From NCBI RefSeq assembly GCF_000737245.1, contig NZ_JPQU01000089.1:124001-188000 (forward strand): a stretch of DNA of 64,000 nt. Reading direction: 5' to 3'. Positions 34,778 to 43,566 of the stretch are shown piece by piece. Below the pieces are notes generated by a model. The model had not been told where the DNA came from and ran no database searches. It worked only from the letters and a program-made list of their open reading frames with translations. The translations under genes were made by a program, and so were the position numbers. The DNA comes from Pseudomonas syringae (GTDB lineage: Bacteria; Pseudomonadota; Gammaproteobacteria; Pseudomonadales; Pseudomonadaceae). Each line of letters starts with the position of its first letter. The first letter of the stretch is position 1.

Positions 34778-34988
34778 GTGGAGCGAATTGATACGCGAAG
34801 GCCATATTCAGACTGATAAAAATCCGTCGAGCGTACCGGCCTCTTCGCGAATGAATTCGCTCCCACGGGGTACGCGGTTTATCTGACAGACGGCCATACC
34901 TGTGGGAGCCGAGCTTGCTCGCGAAGAACGATAACGCGGTTTATCTGACAGACCGCAGCGTCTATATCGCGGGCAAGCACCGCACACC
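34778..34988. repeat. Cluster of degenerate REP elements with a 20-base direct repeat
   Basis: At least three REP-like units of the GGGAGC...GCTTGCTCGCGAAG class are packed in the 304-base spacer after rloC. ACGCGGTTTATCTGACAGAC occurs twice exactly (34872-34891 and 34934-34953), each copy as the loop of a different unit. No gene is seen here. The cluster marks the left edge of the accessory region. Confidence 0.75.
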
Positions 34989-35036
34989 CGGGTATCTGAA
35001 CCCGTGGGACTGGCCGTGGTGAGCGGCAAGCCAGGC

Positions 35037-36500
35037 TCACGGCGCCATCGAAACTTTGTTGTATCGGGGAAAGTTCGGCAGGCCCTCTGGCGGCCAGGTC
35101 ACGCCCTCATCGAAGCTGACGTAGACCAGCATGCTGAAGGGGGTGTTGTGCATGAGCCTGCTCATGAAATCCCGACTCGCAGTGATATTGCCGGTTGAGC
35201 CGATACCGGCGGTCAACTCATCGGCAGTCACTGGATGGCTGGTCACTGCGACATGCTCAATCTCATCGCCGGCATTGTCCACACCCGTCACCACAATCTT
35301 GACCCGCTGACTGGTCGCAATTAATGGCCACCTTGCCATCTTGAGCTTTGCGCCACCGAGGGGAATATCCTGAAGCCGAAGAATCCCCGCCATAACGCCC
35401 TCACAGCTCAGAGATGGCAGCGTGTCTTTATCCAGCGGACCGATCTGAAGCTGACGCACCTGCGATGGATGAGGGTTACTGGACGCTTCCACGACGTCGT
35501 ACCTGACCGTGATCTGTCTGTCGATGTGCGGCGCAACATAATCCCTAGGGATCAGGTACCGGCGGCTACCTGTCGGCGTAGGCGTCGCGGTGCGGTAGGC
35601 GCCGAACTGGCCCAGCTCAGCCCACTGCACCCAGATGACTTCACCGGGGTTCAATGGAAAATCCGGAACAATCACTGTTCCTCCCGAATCTGCCACCTCA
35701 GGCACCAAAGTGACGCGCTCTCCTGAACCCGACGCCCGCTCAATATCGGGCCACTCGTAATCTCTGGATATCGGCGCGACGCTCACATCCAGGATGACTG
35801 GCGAAGCGTGATGGCTGGGGTTACCTGCACGGTCGCGAATCTGGTAATACGCGTATCGATCGCCATCACCACGACGGACGATCATGTCGCCATCGAACGT
35901 AGCGGTTAAAGGTTTGCCCATATCAAGCAGTTTCAGCGTGTATGAGCCGGCCTCCTCGCGGCTACCTGCAGCTCGATCCCAGAACCAGGTCAATACATCG
36001 CCGGGTTTGATAGGGGCGTAATTCGGGATAACCGCTTCGACCTTGTTTCCATGGTTTTGCAGATATTGAGCCGTCACCCCGTTAGAGATAATTTCGGCTG
36101 GGAAAATTAGCCGTTCGTTACTCGTATTCAGAACAGGCTCCATCGTGTCGATGGTAATCGAATAAGGACTGGAGTCGACTTCGGCGGCGTTATAGGAAAT
36201 AAAATGGTAATAGATCTCATGCTCCCCCTGCCTCAGCAGATTCTGCGGGACCACCACGAACAAGGTGTCAGGTGCCACAGCGCCGTGCCATGACCTCTCG
36301 GCAGCGAGGGATCCATCCCAATACAAGGTCAATTTTTCTTCGGCTGTGCCCGGGTTGACTATTGGAAACATAGGAAACCACACTTCCAGATCGGCCTGAG
36401 CGGCGCTGACAGGAAGCAGGTTGGCTTCTCCGCCCTCAATGTCGGGAAGCACTTGTTTGACATAAGGTGGCGGCAGTAATCGATGATCATTAGTCGACAT
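35037..36500 (-). CDS. Beta-rich Ig-like repeat protein of unknown function
   Basis: 487 residues from the ATG at 36500, which has a strong AGGAGG site. There is no signal peptide and no enzymatic motif. The chain is made of repeated beta-sandwich-like segments of about 110-130 residues with recurring IKPGDVLTWFW / LNPGEVIWVQW and SVAPISRDY / SSPYSITIDT patterns, reminiscent of bacterial Ig-like modules. The C-terminus (MLVYVSFDEGVTWP) is related to the scrap at 38481-38643. Proteins of this build are found near P47-like genes and insecticidal loci in pseudomonads; that association is from memory and the function is unknown. Confidence 0.7.
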   Translation of the reverse strand: MSTNDHRLLPPPYVKQVLPDIEGGEANLLPVSAAQADLEVWFPMFPIVNPGTAEEKLTLYWDGSLAAERSWHGAVAPDTLFVVVPQNLLRQGEHEIYYHFISYNAAEVDSSPYSITIDTMEPVLNTSNERLIFPAEIISNGVTAQYLQNHGNKVEAVIPNYAPIKPGDVLTWFWDRAAGSREEAGSYTLKLLDMGKPLTATFDGDMIVRRGDGDRYAYYQIRDRAGNPSHHASPVILDVSVAPISRDYEWPDIERASGSGERVTLVPEVADSGGTVIVPDFPLNPGEVIWVQWAELGQFGAYRTATPTPTGSRRYLIPRDYVAPHIDRQITVRYDVVEASSNPHPSQVRQLQIGPLDKDTLPSLSCEGVMAGILRLQDIPLGGAKLKMARWPLIATSQRVKIVVTGVDNAGDEIEHVAVTSHPVTADELTAGIGSTGNITASRDFMSRLMHNTPFSMLVYVSFDEGVTWPPEGLPNFPRYNKVSMAP

Positions 36501-36519
36501 GGAGATACCTCCTGTAAAA

Positions 36520-36546
36520 AACAAAGGGCCGCAGCGGCCCTTTGTT
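36520..36546 (-). terminator. Rho-independent terminator of the autotransporter remnant
   Basis: ACAAAGGGCCGC (36521-36532) and GCGGCCCTTTGT (36534-36545) form a perfect 12-bp stem with a tight loop. On the minus strand it is followed by a run of T. It lies just after the barrel remnant and before the ribosome site of the Ig-like gene. It would block read-through into that gene, which therefore needs a promoter within about 20 bases or tolerates leakage. Confidence 0.88.
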
Positions 36547-36554
36547 CTTCCTTC

Positions 36555-36905
36555 TTACCAGCTGTAGCGCAGACCTACATTCGCGCCCCAAGGCTGTTCG
36601 ATATTGTTGCCATTGCTGTAATCCAGATCGACATGCGCTTGCAGCTTGTCGGTCAACTGGATGGCAACACCCGCGCCCAACTCACCCCGTGAGCCGGACA
36701 AATCGTTGTTGAACACATTGTTATTGACTTGCACTTTATTGTTATTGGCAAACTCGTGGGCAAAGGAAATTCCTTGCTGAGTCTGGGTGTAACCCACACC
36801 CGAGGACGCCGAGACGTCGTACTTATTGCCGTAAGTGCGCATCCAGCCACCGGCCTTGCCACCATCCATACGCAGTTCGCCCATGCGGCTACGCAAGGTG
36901 CTCAA
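36555..36905 (-). pseudogene. Autotransporter beta-barrel remnant with large internal deletion
   Basis: About 116 codons. The first part (SRMGELRMDGGKAGGWMRTY, then GVGYTQTQQGISF) is the opening of an autotransporter barrel. The second (AHEFANNNKVQVNNN onward, ending GANVGLRYSW with the C-terminal aromatic) is its last strands. The middle of the barrel, roughly 200 residues by family expectation, is missing at about 36762, yet the frame is kept. The passenger is gone too: upstream the frame closes at 36927-36929 and is overlapped by the next gene. It keeps its own terminator. It cannot form a normal 12-strand pore. Confidence 0.8.
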
Positions 36906-38454
36906 AGGTATGCTTCCCGCCCTGGCCTATTACATATTCCAGGGGGCTGATGTCAAACACATCCATTTGCGGTGCAAGCTGCCCAAACAGTGCCAAGTCA
37001 CCCGGAAAATCTTGACGAGTAAAACGAACTATATTGTCGCCTCTAAATACCAAAGTATTAAGCCGAAACGCATCGATCCTCTCCACGACTGCGGCGAATT
37101 TATCCATACAGGCGTTCAACTCACTCGCCAACCTGGGTTCGAGATCATCGGCAATTTCTTTGAACGGCCGCCCGGCACTGGGGTGATCTGCAAAGGTGCC
37201 AGGGGCGATTTTTACTTGTTCTAATTTGCTGTCCGCGAGCGGGGTCAGTTTCAATTCCCCATCTTCGCCTAACAGGTCAAAACGGAACTTTATTGAAAAT
37301 TTCCAGGAGGCGACCAATCGACCCATGATGTCGCTGCCACCTGGTGGAGCGACCGTACATTCCTGCTCCGCACTGCCACTCCAATCAACCTGAAGCATTT
37401 CATCGTCAATAATGCTCAGCTGAAAATTATTCTTGTTTTCTATCTTTATTAGTGGCAGTACAAATCCGCTCAAAGCAATCTTTGCAAAGCTAGGCGAGCT
37501 GGATCTGATTGGCGGCCCTTTATACTGCCCCTGAGTAACTTCAATATCACTAACAAATTCATCCAACTCACCGTGAAGCTTATAAGAAAAGGCTGAACCT
37601 GCGGCCATGTCTTTAAGTCCTTCGGCGATAATCTTGTCCATTAAAAAACGCTGCCCCAACACAGTCGTGGAGGAATAGCCGCCTTGAGGAATCAGAAACT
37701 TTAAATCTTCGTCACTTGCAGGGTAGGTGCCGTTAGCCCCCCCTTCCATGGTGACAAATAGTAACACCTCACCTTCGCCGTAATTTTCGGCATAGGCCAG
37801 GGTCGAGCCAGGCTCCTGATGAGTTTTTATATCGAAGTATTTAACCTTGAGGAACTGGCCTTCCTGGCTTTGCATTTCATTAAGGATATAGGTGGTGATC
37901 ACAGGGTCCATTGATTTGAATTTATTCAACATAAACTTCCCCCCTTCTTCGCGCTGCTTGCGAGTGGGCCCTAAATACAACAGCGGACGGTAACCCGCAT
38001 GGAGGTCCAACACCACTCTTCCCCCCTCTTCAATTGAGCCGGTGGCGATCATCAGGTCAATATCTATCGTGTAGGGGATTGCCTGCAATGCGTCATACTC
38101 AGACACTTTGGTAACCGCCGCACTACCGCCTAGTTCCGTCCCAATGGTGAATTGTGAGCCACCGAGTACTCTCATTGTCAGTAATGCTTTTGAGGACGTA
38201 ATAGGCGAATTTATGAATGACAGCCGTGGCGCATCCATCAGGTAGTCGTATACATATTCGAGCTCACTGTCCGTCATCGGTACTGCACCCGTGAGTTTTG
38301 GCATGTACCCATCGGTTTGGGAAAACCGCTCAATGTACTCCTGAGCCAGGATCTTATTCGCTTTAGGCCTGTCGTAGGCCACAATGGCGTTCCAACCTAG
38401 TACCGACGGTCCTAAACGCATATGAGTTAGAAGTTGCTCTACTGTGTATCTCAT
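36889..38454 (-). CDS. Large cytoplasmic protein resembling P47/OrfX (TULIP) family
   Basis: 521 residues from the ATG at 38454 (MRYTVEQLLTHMRLG), with GGAG upstream. The opening VLGWNAIVAYDRPKANKIL resembles the GW-x-A-x-N pattern at the start of P47-type TULIP proteins of clostridial OrfX toxin clusters and their relatives in Pseudomonas. There is no signal peptide. Long beta-rich stretches fit a lipid-binding TULIP fold. The last 6-7 codons overlap the autotransporter remnant in another frame, so the C-terminus may be altered. Assignment is by remembered pattern and tentative; it could be another toxin-cluster family. Confidence 0.6.
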   Translation of the reverse strand: MRYTVEQLLTHMRLGPSVLGWNAIVAYDRPKANKILAQEYIERFSQTDGYMPKLTGAVPMTDSELEYVYDYLMDAPRLSFINSPITSSKALLTMRVLGGSQFTIGTELGGSAAVTKVSEYDALQAIPYTIDIDLMIATGSIEEGGRVVLDLHAGYRPLLYLGPTRKQREEGGKFMLNKFKSMDPVITTYILNEMQSQEGQFLKVKYFDIKTHQEPGSTLAYAENYGEGEVLLFVTMEGGANGTYPASDEDLKFLIPQGGYSSTTVLGQRFLMDKIIAEGLKDMAAGSAFSYKLHGELDEFVSDIEVTQGQYKGPPIRSSSPSFAKIALSGFVLPLIKIENKNNFQLSIIDDEMLQVDWSGSAEQECTVAPPGGSDIMGRLVASWKFSIKFRFDLLGEDGELKLTPLADSKLEQVKIAPGTFADHPSAGRPFKEIADDLEPRLASELNACMDKFAAVVERIDAFRLNTLVFRGDNIVRFTRQDFPGDLALFGQLAPQMDVFDISPLEYVIGQGGKHTFEHLA

Positions 38455-38480
38455 TTCCAGACTCCCTGACCATCTAACCC

Positions 38481-38655
38481 CTACTCAACAAGTGACACGC
38501 TGCTATTACTGTAAAAGTAGGAGGGGGTTTGACCGCCATCAAAACTTACGTGAACTTTCAGTGTGATGGACCTGTTCAACTTCAGTGTTCTCAGAAAAGC
38601 AAGTGACAGCCTGCTGGATACTTCCTCGGCCGCTGCCTCACCTAGTATGAATGCG
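38481..38655 (-). pseudogene. C-terminal fragment of a second Ig-like repeat protein
   Basis: About 55 codons ending EEVSSRLSLAFLRTLKLNRS...VHVSFDGGQTPSYF...SVSLVE, stop at 38481-38483. The pattern L-x(2)-N-x(3)-V-x-VSFD-x-G matches the end of the intact Ig-like gene at 35037-36500. Upstream codons in the longer frame are unlike protein and overlap a fragment on the other strand. It ends 26 bases before the P47-like start, suggesting an ancestral Ig-like/P47-like gene pair. Confidence 0.65.
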
Positions 38656-38839
38656 CAGCGCGAAGGACGACTGGGGCAATGATATTCAGGTGATCGTTGA
38701 CGAACGCGTAGATGCAGGCGACTACGAGGGAAACCGTATTGACTGTCCCGAGAATCATGTATTGGTTCATGGCGGCCATAACGACGATCCCGAGAATGGC
38801 AACGTTTACTACAGGTTCGCCACGCCATGGTATACGTGA
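38651..38839 (+). pseudogene. C-terminal fragment related to the secreted Cys-repeat protein
   Basis: 62 codons. AKDDWGNDIQVI, VDAGDYEGNRIDCPEN and HNDDPENGNVYYRF align closely with the last third of the intact protein at 43567-44187 (DSWGNAIQVV, VDVGDYENSVFECPEN, HDGDTESGNVFFKC). The two N-terminal repeats and the signal sequence are absent and the final Cys is replaced. It is joined head-on to the Ig-like scrap, a recombination scar. Confidence 0.75.
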
Positions 38840-38902
38840 GCATTCACTTGAACTTTAAACTGGAGTTACAAACCCGACGCTATAAACCCGGAGCCATGAC
38901 AA

Positions 38903-39550
38903 ATGAAAAAGCATAAAGAAAAATCAGACCCTGCCAGCACTCTACTCGCGTCCGGCTCTCTGACTATAAGGGACAAGGACAAAAACGCCGGTCAACTTTT
39001 TTCCCGCTCGCCGGGCACTGGCGAGTCAGTCACCTATGAATTTAGCTCGGCAAATTCCCCCTTCCCGAATGATGCCGCGCGTAGTTTACAGTTCGACGAA
39101 TTCGCTTCTGCGACTTTGTTCCATTTTGCGGCCGATTCGGGCGCGACAGACAACAAGGATCAGGAGTTCTACTTTAAAGTTATTACTACCCGCAAGCGAA
39201 CCTCCACAACTATCCGCCAACTGATTAATATTCTTTCTCATGCTGAAGGCACCATCATTGAACCCGGCTTGAGAATGCTGGAGTGGCACAAAAGCAGCCC
39301 TGATGCGCAAGTAATAGATCGACTATCGTCAGTGCGTATTATAGCGCCTACCTCTCCACCTACTACACTCAGCACATCTGCAATTCGAGAGCCGGGCCGA
39401 CGCCTCAGGCAAGGCACGAGAAACCCACTACGCTTGCTCTCGGCAGGGGCGCCAGCGCGCCAGCAAAGTCAGCAATGGGTTCACCACTACTTACGATTAC
39501 GACGACTGTGGCCGCGTGAAGAATGTCATCCAAGGCAATTTGCAAGTTGA
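38903..39550 (+). pseudogene. Truncated unknown gene running out of frame into Rhs sequence
   Basis: An open frame of 215 codons. Residues 1 to about 147 (MKKHKEKSDPASTLLASG ... IIEPGLRMLEWHK ... VIDRLSSVRIIA) look like genuine coding sequence of a family I do not recognise. From about 39350 on, the frame merely shadows Rhs coding sequence in another phase, giving Arg-rich nonsense. It therefore appears to be the 5' part of a gene fused to the 3' part of an Rhs gene. No strong ribosome site precedes the ATG. Confidence 0.55.
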
Positions 39551-41429
39551 TTTCGAGTACAACGAGTTCGGCCAGTTGCAGCAAAGTACGGCCCGCCATG
39601 GAACGAAATCCTTGGTCACCGCGTTCGAATACGATTCGTTGAGCCGGGAAACCAAACGCACGACTACCCTGACCGGTAAGCCGGTCAGGACACTGAGTCA
39701 GGTCTGGTATGACGACGACCACTTGCACAGCCGCGAACAGCACGTCGGCGGACAAAGCAGCTATAAGGAAACCTTCATCTACGACCAGCGGGGTCGTCTG
39801 GAGGAATACACCTGTACCGGTAACGAATTGCCCAAAGACGCTTACGGAAACCGGATCACGTCCCAGGCATTTCGCTTCGATGCGCTGGACAACATCAAAC
39901 GCTGTATCACCGAGTTTGCCGATGACCCCGACCCGGATGTCGCCGACTTCAACTATGCAGACGACGACAGTTGCCAACTGATCAAGATGACCCACAGCCA
40001 TGCCAGCTATCCACAGGAGACCGAATTCAGCTACGACGCTGACGGCCATATGCTCAACGACCAGGAAGGCAGGAAGCTCAGCTACAACAGTCAAGGCCGC
40101 TTGCTTGAAGTCAAGAGCGCGACCGATCAGCCGATCATTGCCTACCGCTATAACGGCCACGACGATCTGGTCGCCGTGCAAAAAGCGACGGGCAGCGAAA
40201 CCCAGCGGTTTTATCAGGGTTACAGCCTGAGCCATACGGTGCAGGAAAATACCCTGATCCAGTGCCTCTTTGATCAGGACTGCCCGGTTGGCCAGCAGCA
40301 GTACGGCGACGACAGCAAAACCTTGCTGCTGCTCACCAATGCTGCCAACAGCGTGGTGGGTGAAAGCCCCTCAGACGATGAGCTTCGCACTCGGAGCTAC
40401 AGCGCTTATGGCGAACAACCGGACGACGATTTGCAAAGTCTGCTGGCATTTAACGGCGAAATGCACGAAGAAATAGGCGGTTGGTATCTGTTGGGACGTG
40501 GTTATCGGGCTTATAACCCCAGCCTGATGCGCTTCCACAGCCCGGACTCCCTCAGCCCGTTCGGCGGGGGCGGCATCAACCCTTACATGTATTGCGCAGG
40601 CAACCCCATCAGCTTCCGCGACCCGACCGGTCATATGTTTGGGAAGCCAGATCCGGAGTATGTGGACCCGCCGGAGCAGCCTGAAGGGCCGAGTGGATTC
40701 ATGAAGTGGCTCGGCGTTATCGGTGGCGGTGTCGCTATCGCAGTTTCGCTATATTTCATTCCCTGGACTGTCGGCTCGGCGCTGGTAATTGGCATTGGCC
40801 TGATTGGGATTGGGGTAATGGCCGTAGGCATGGGGTACGAGGTTGCAGGCGTTATCAACAACGACGAGGAAAAGAAGGCTTTCGGAGGGATACTTCTCGG
40901 GATCGGCGGAGCAATAGCACTCATTGGGCCGGCTGTGGTCGTTAGGTTGCAGAAAGCAGCAAGCATAGCGATGACCGGAGTTGGTCCTGTAGCGGGTATG
41001 GGAGGAGCGGCTGGCAGCGCGAGAGGTTCAGTGGCGAGCTTTGGTGCTGGCAGTGCGAGAAATTCGCTAGCTGGAGGTGGAGGTGGAGGTGGAGGTGGGA
41101 GCAGGGCTAATTCGATTCAGGCAGGCGATGCAGGGGGCGGTACTGGCACTGTCGTTCGTGAGACGGCACAGATTGTTAGACGTCGTTCGAGCGCAGGCCC
41201 TTCACAACTGACTCAATCGGTGCAGGATGCGCTTGCAAACTTGAAACACGTGAATCTGCGTAGAGACATTACAAGCCCTAATTGGTCGGATAGATTAGTC
41301 ATCGATGGCCCAAATTTTCACGCTAATGCTCAAGCACCTCTCCCACCGTCAACCGGCGTATACGAGACGCCGTACGGCCCCATGCATCTCGTCCAGTTCA
41401 CCAGGTGGAAGGCTGCAGGTAACGTCTGA
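39345..41429 (+). pseudogene. N-terminally truncated Rhs/TcC-like polymorphic toxin gene
   Basis: The Rhs frame is open from 39345 (stop at 39342-39344) to 41429; the only plausible internal start is a GTG at 39516. YD-type repeats (TTTYDYDDCGRV, VDFEYNEFGQL, TAFEYDSLSRE, AYRYNGHDDL) lead to the conserved core end RFHSPDSLSPFGGGGINPYM...DPTGH near 40615. A variable tip of about 260 residues follows, with hydrophobic helices (about 40714-40945), a Gly9 linker and an unrecognised end (ETPYGPMHLVQFTRWK). The front part of a normal 900-1000 residue TcC/Rhs protein is missing, so secretion or encapsulation is doubtful. No immunity gene is obvious: pabB follows after 90 bases. Confidence 0.75.
41073..41096 (+). 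repeat. GGAGGT x4 microsatellite in the Rhs tip
   Basis: Four perfect tandem GGAGGT units encode a poly-glycine linker inside the variable C-terminal part. Unit gain or loss would keep the frame and change linker length only. Confidence 0.85.
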
Positions 41430-41519
41430 CACCGCCTGTTCAATCTCAAAGATCAGCTATAGGCCTCCAACCCCGCGGGCGGTTACAATCGCCGCCCGCG
41501 CCGTTGATCAGAGCCTGGC

Positions 41520-42863
41520 ATGCCCACCTGCTCCATCGTTCCTCTGCCCTATTGCCCCAACCCTGCCGATTACTTCAGCAGGCTCCGCCATGCGCCCGGT
41601 GCCGTGCTGCTGGACAGCGGCCGGCCGATTGCCGAGCGCGGCCGGTTCGATGTGCTCAGCGCTTGGACTTTGGAGCAATTACAGCCTGAACCTCAGGAAT
41701 CTGGTGCTGCGTTTTTGACCCGCTGCCGCGCCAGCCTGGCTCGCCTGGGCAATGCGCAATTACCTGCCGGCTGTGAGCTGCCATTCGCCGGCGGGCTACT
41801 GGGCTATCTCGGCTATGACTTCGGTCGTCGTCTGGAGCCGCTTCCCAGTGGCGCTATCGATGATTTGCAGTTACCCGATGCTCGTCTTGGACTGTATGCC
41901 TGGGCGGTGATTACCGATCATCTGCTGGGCACTACGCAGTTGATGTGCCATCCCTCGGTGGACGAGATTGAACAGCAACGTTTGTTGGCATTGTTCACAG
42001 CTGAACCTGCGACCGAGCAGCCCGCCTTTCGACTGACATCCTCATTCAAAGCCGATCTCACCCCTGAAGATTACCGCGCTGCCTTCGCCCGTATTCAGTC
42101 CTATATTCAGGCAGGCGACTGTTATCAGGTGAACTTCGCCCAGCGTTTTCAGGCGGGTTTTCAAGGCGATCCATGGGCGGCCTATTGCGCGTTGCGGGAG
42201 GCCTGCCCTACTCCGTTTTCCGGCTATATGGCGCTGCCAGATGGCGCTGCGATTTTGAGTTTGTCGCCGGAACGCTTCGTCAAGGTCAGCCAGCGTCAGG
42301 TGGAAACCCGCCCCATCAAAGGCACCCGGCCCCGTGGTCGCGATAGTGCTGAAGACGCCGCCTTCGCCGCTGAACTTCTGGCCAGTCCAAAGGATCGGGC
42401 CGAGAACCTGATGATCGTTGACCTGTTGCGCAACGATCTGGGCCGCAGTTGCCGAATTGGCTCGGTGAAAGTCCCGGAGTTGTTCAGCCTGGAAAGCTAC
42501 CCCAACGTGCACCATCTGGTGAGCAGCGTGACCGGCGAACTGGCGGCCGATCACGACGCTCTGGACCTGATCGCCGGCAGCTTCCCGGGTGGTTCGATCA
42601 CCGGCGCACCAAAAATCCGCGCCATGCAGATCATCGACGAACTAGAACCCACCCGGCGCGCCCTGTATTGCGGCTCGCTGCTGTATCTGGATGTCCGCGG
42701 CGAAATGGACAGCTCCATCGCCATCCGTAGTCTCCTGATCAAGGACGGCACCGTTTCCTGCTGGGGCGGCGGCGGCATTGTCGCGGACTCCGAGTGCGAG
42801 GCGGAGTATCAGGAGACGTTTACCAAGGTGCGGGTTTTGCTCAACACTCTGGAACAGGTTTGA
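41520..42863 (+). CDS. pabB: Aminodeoxychorismate synthase component I
   Basis: 447 residues of the chorismate-binding family. RPIKGTRPRG contains the Lys that separates PabB from anthranilate and isochorismate synthases, and FPGGSITGAPKIRAM and CWGGGGIVADSE complete the active site. It converts chorismate to 4-amino-4-deoxychorismate for folate, with a PabA glutaminase. The gene is intact but lies inside the accessory region: an Rhs remnant is 90 bases upstream, and a second, partial copy of its 3' end lies 1.4 kb downstream. Confidence 0.95.
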   Translation: MPTCSIVPLPYCPNPADYFSRLRHAPGAVLLDSGRPIAERGRFDVLSAWTLEQLQPEPQESGAAFLTRCRASLARLGNAQLPAGCELPFAGGLLGYLGYDFGRRLEPLPSGAIDDLQLPDARLGLYAWAVITDHLLGTTQLMCHPSVDEIEQQRLLALFTAEPATEQPAFRLTSSFKADLTPEDYRAAFARIQSYIQAGDCYQVNFAQRFQAGFQGDPWAAYCALREACPTPFSGYMALPDGAAILSLSPERFVKVSQRQVETRPIKGTRPRGRDSAEDAAFAAELLASPKDRAENLMIVDLLRNDLGRSCRIGSVKVPELFSLESYPNVHHLVSSVTGELAADHDALDLIAGSFPGGSITGAPKIRAMQIIDELEPTRRALYCGSLLYLDVRGEMDSSIAIRSLLIKDGTVSCWGGGGIVADSECEAEYQETFTKVRVLLNTLEQV

Positions 42864-43566
42864 AACTCTTCCGTAGAATCTGCCGAAGGCTGCGAAAGAG
42901 GTTTGCCTGACACACCGCAATTCGCAGCCTGCGGTAGTTCAATCAATAGATGTGGCAATTGACTTGTGCTATCACACTTTTATCGCCTTGAGTCCGCCTG
43001 AGCCCGAAGTTAGTCCAATGCAGACGTGGTAGGTTTAGATCTCTGTGGTCAACTTTTCACCGGAAACCCGAAACAAATAACTCTCCTCCAGGGAATAACG
43101 CTCGACAGACTTCGGGTCAAAAAACCTGTTGACTTGGAGTCTGCCATAGGAGCATTCGCATCCAATAAAAAAAAGACGCCTGGCTCAGGCGTGCTAGAAG
43201 TTGCTACTGAATACCTCATTGACTAACCCGCTAAAAGTTTTTTACTTGACTACCCAAGGACAAGGTACCAACGTATCTCGTCCCTGCCGATATAGAAGCG
43301 GCTTGATTCAGGCTCATGGATTCAGCGCTGTGCAGATAAGTGGTGAACGTACTGAATATTGAAAAGCGTTGAAGCTCTACACCTCAAACGTGCAGATGTA
43401 TACCTAGTAAAACTACTAGGTTGCCAATACTGGTGATTGAGCTAGCGTTATCAGGAACGGCTGAAATCCAAGAGTCGCCTTGCAATAGCCCCTGCTGGGC
43501 AACTAATCAGACTTAACAGTGCCCTATTGATATCCCTTGGAAAGTAAGTTATCGCCCAACTGAATA
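42864..43566. other. AT-rich spacer after pabB with orphan terminator and palindrome
   Basis: 703 bases with no convincing gene; a 66-codon frame at 43026-43226 lacks support. A degenerate REP unit is at 42876-42940. ACGCCTG-GCT-CAGGCGT (43176-43192) flanked by A8 (43167-43174) is a perfect terminator for a minus-strand transcript, yet no minus-strand gene feeds it. ACCTAGTA-AAAC-TACTAGGT (43402-43421) is an operator-like palindrome about 145 bases ahead of the Cys-repeat gene. Base composition is lower in GC than the core genes. Confidence 0.6.
43167..43192 (-). terminator. Orphan rho-independent terminator (minus strand)
   Basis: A perfect 7-bp stem (ACGCCTG/CAGGCGT, 3-base loop) followed on the minus strand by eight T. 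There is no gene upstream of it on that strand before the divergent Cys-repeat gene, so its own gene was probably lost. Confidence 0.75.

Noticed and set aside
39516..41429. Intact Rhs gene starting at the GTG at 39516
   Set aside because: The Rhs frame is already homologous upstream of this codon and no ribosome site precedes it, so an N-terminal truncation explains the data better.
43026..43226. 66-codon open frame after pabB
   Set aside because: It runs across the orphan terminator, has no ribosome site and resembles no protein family.
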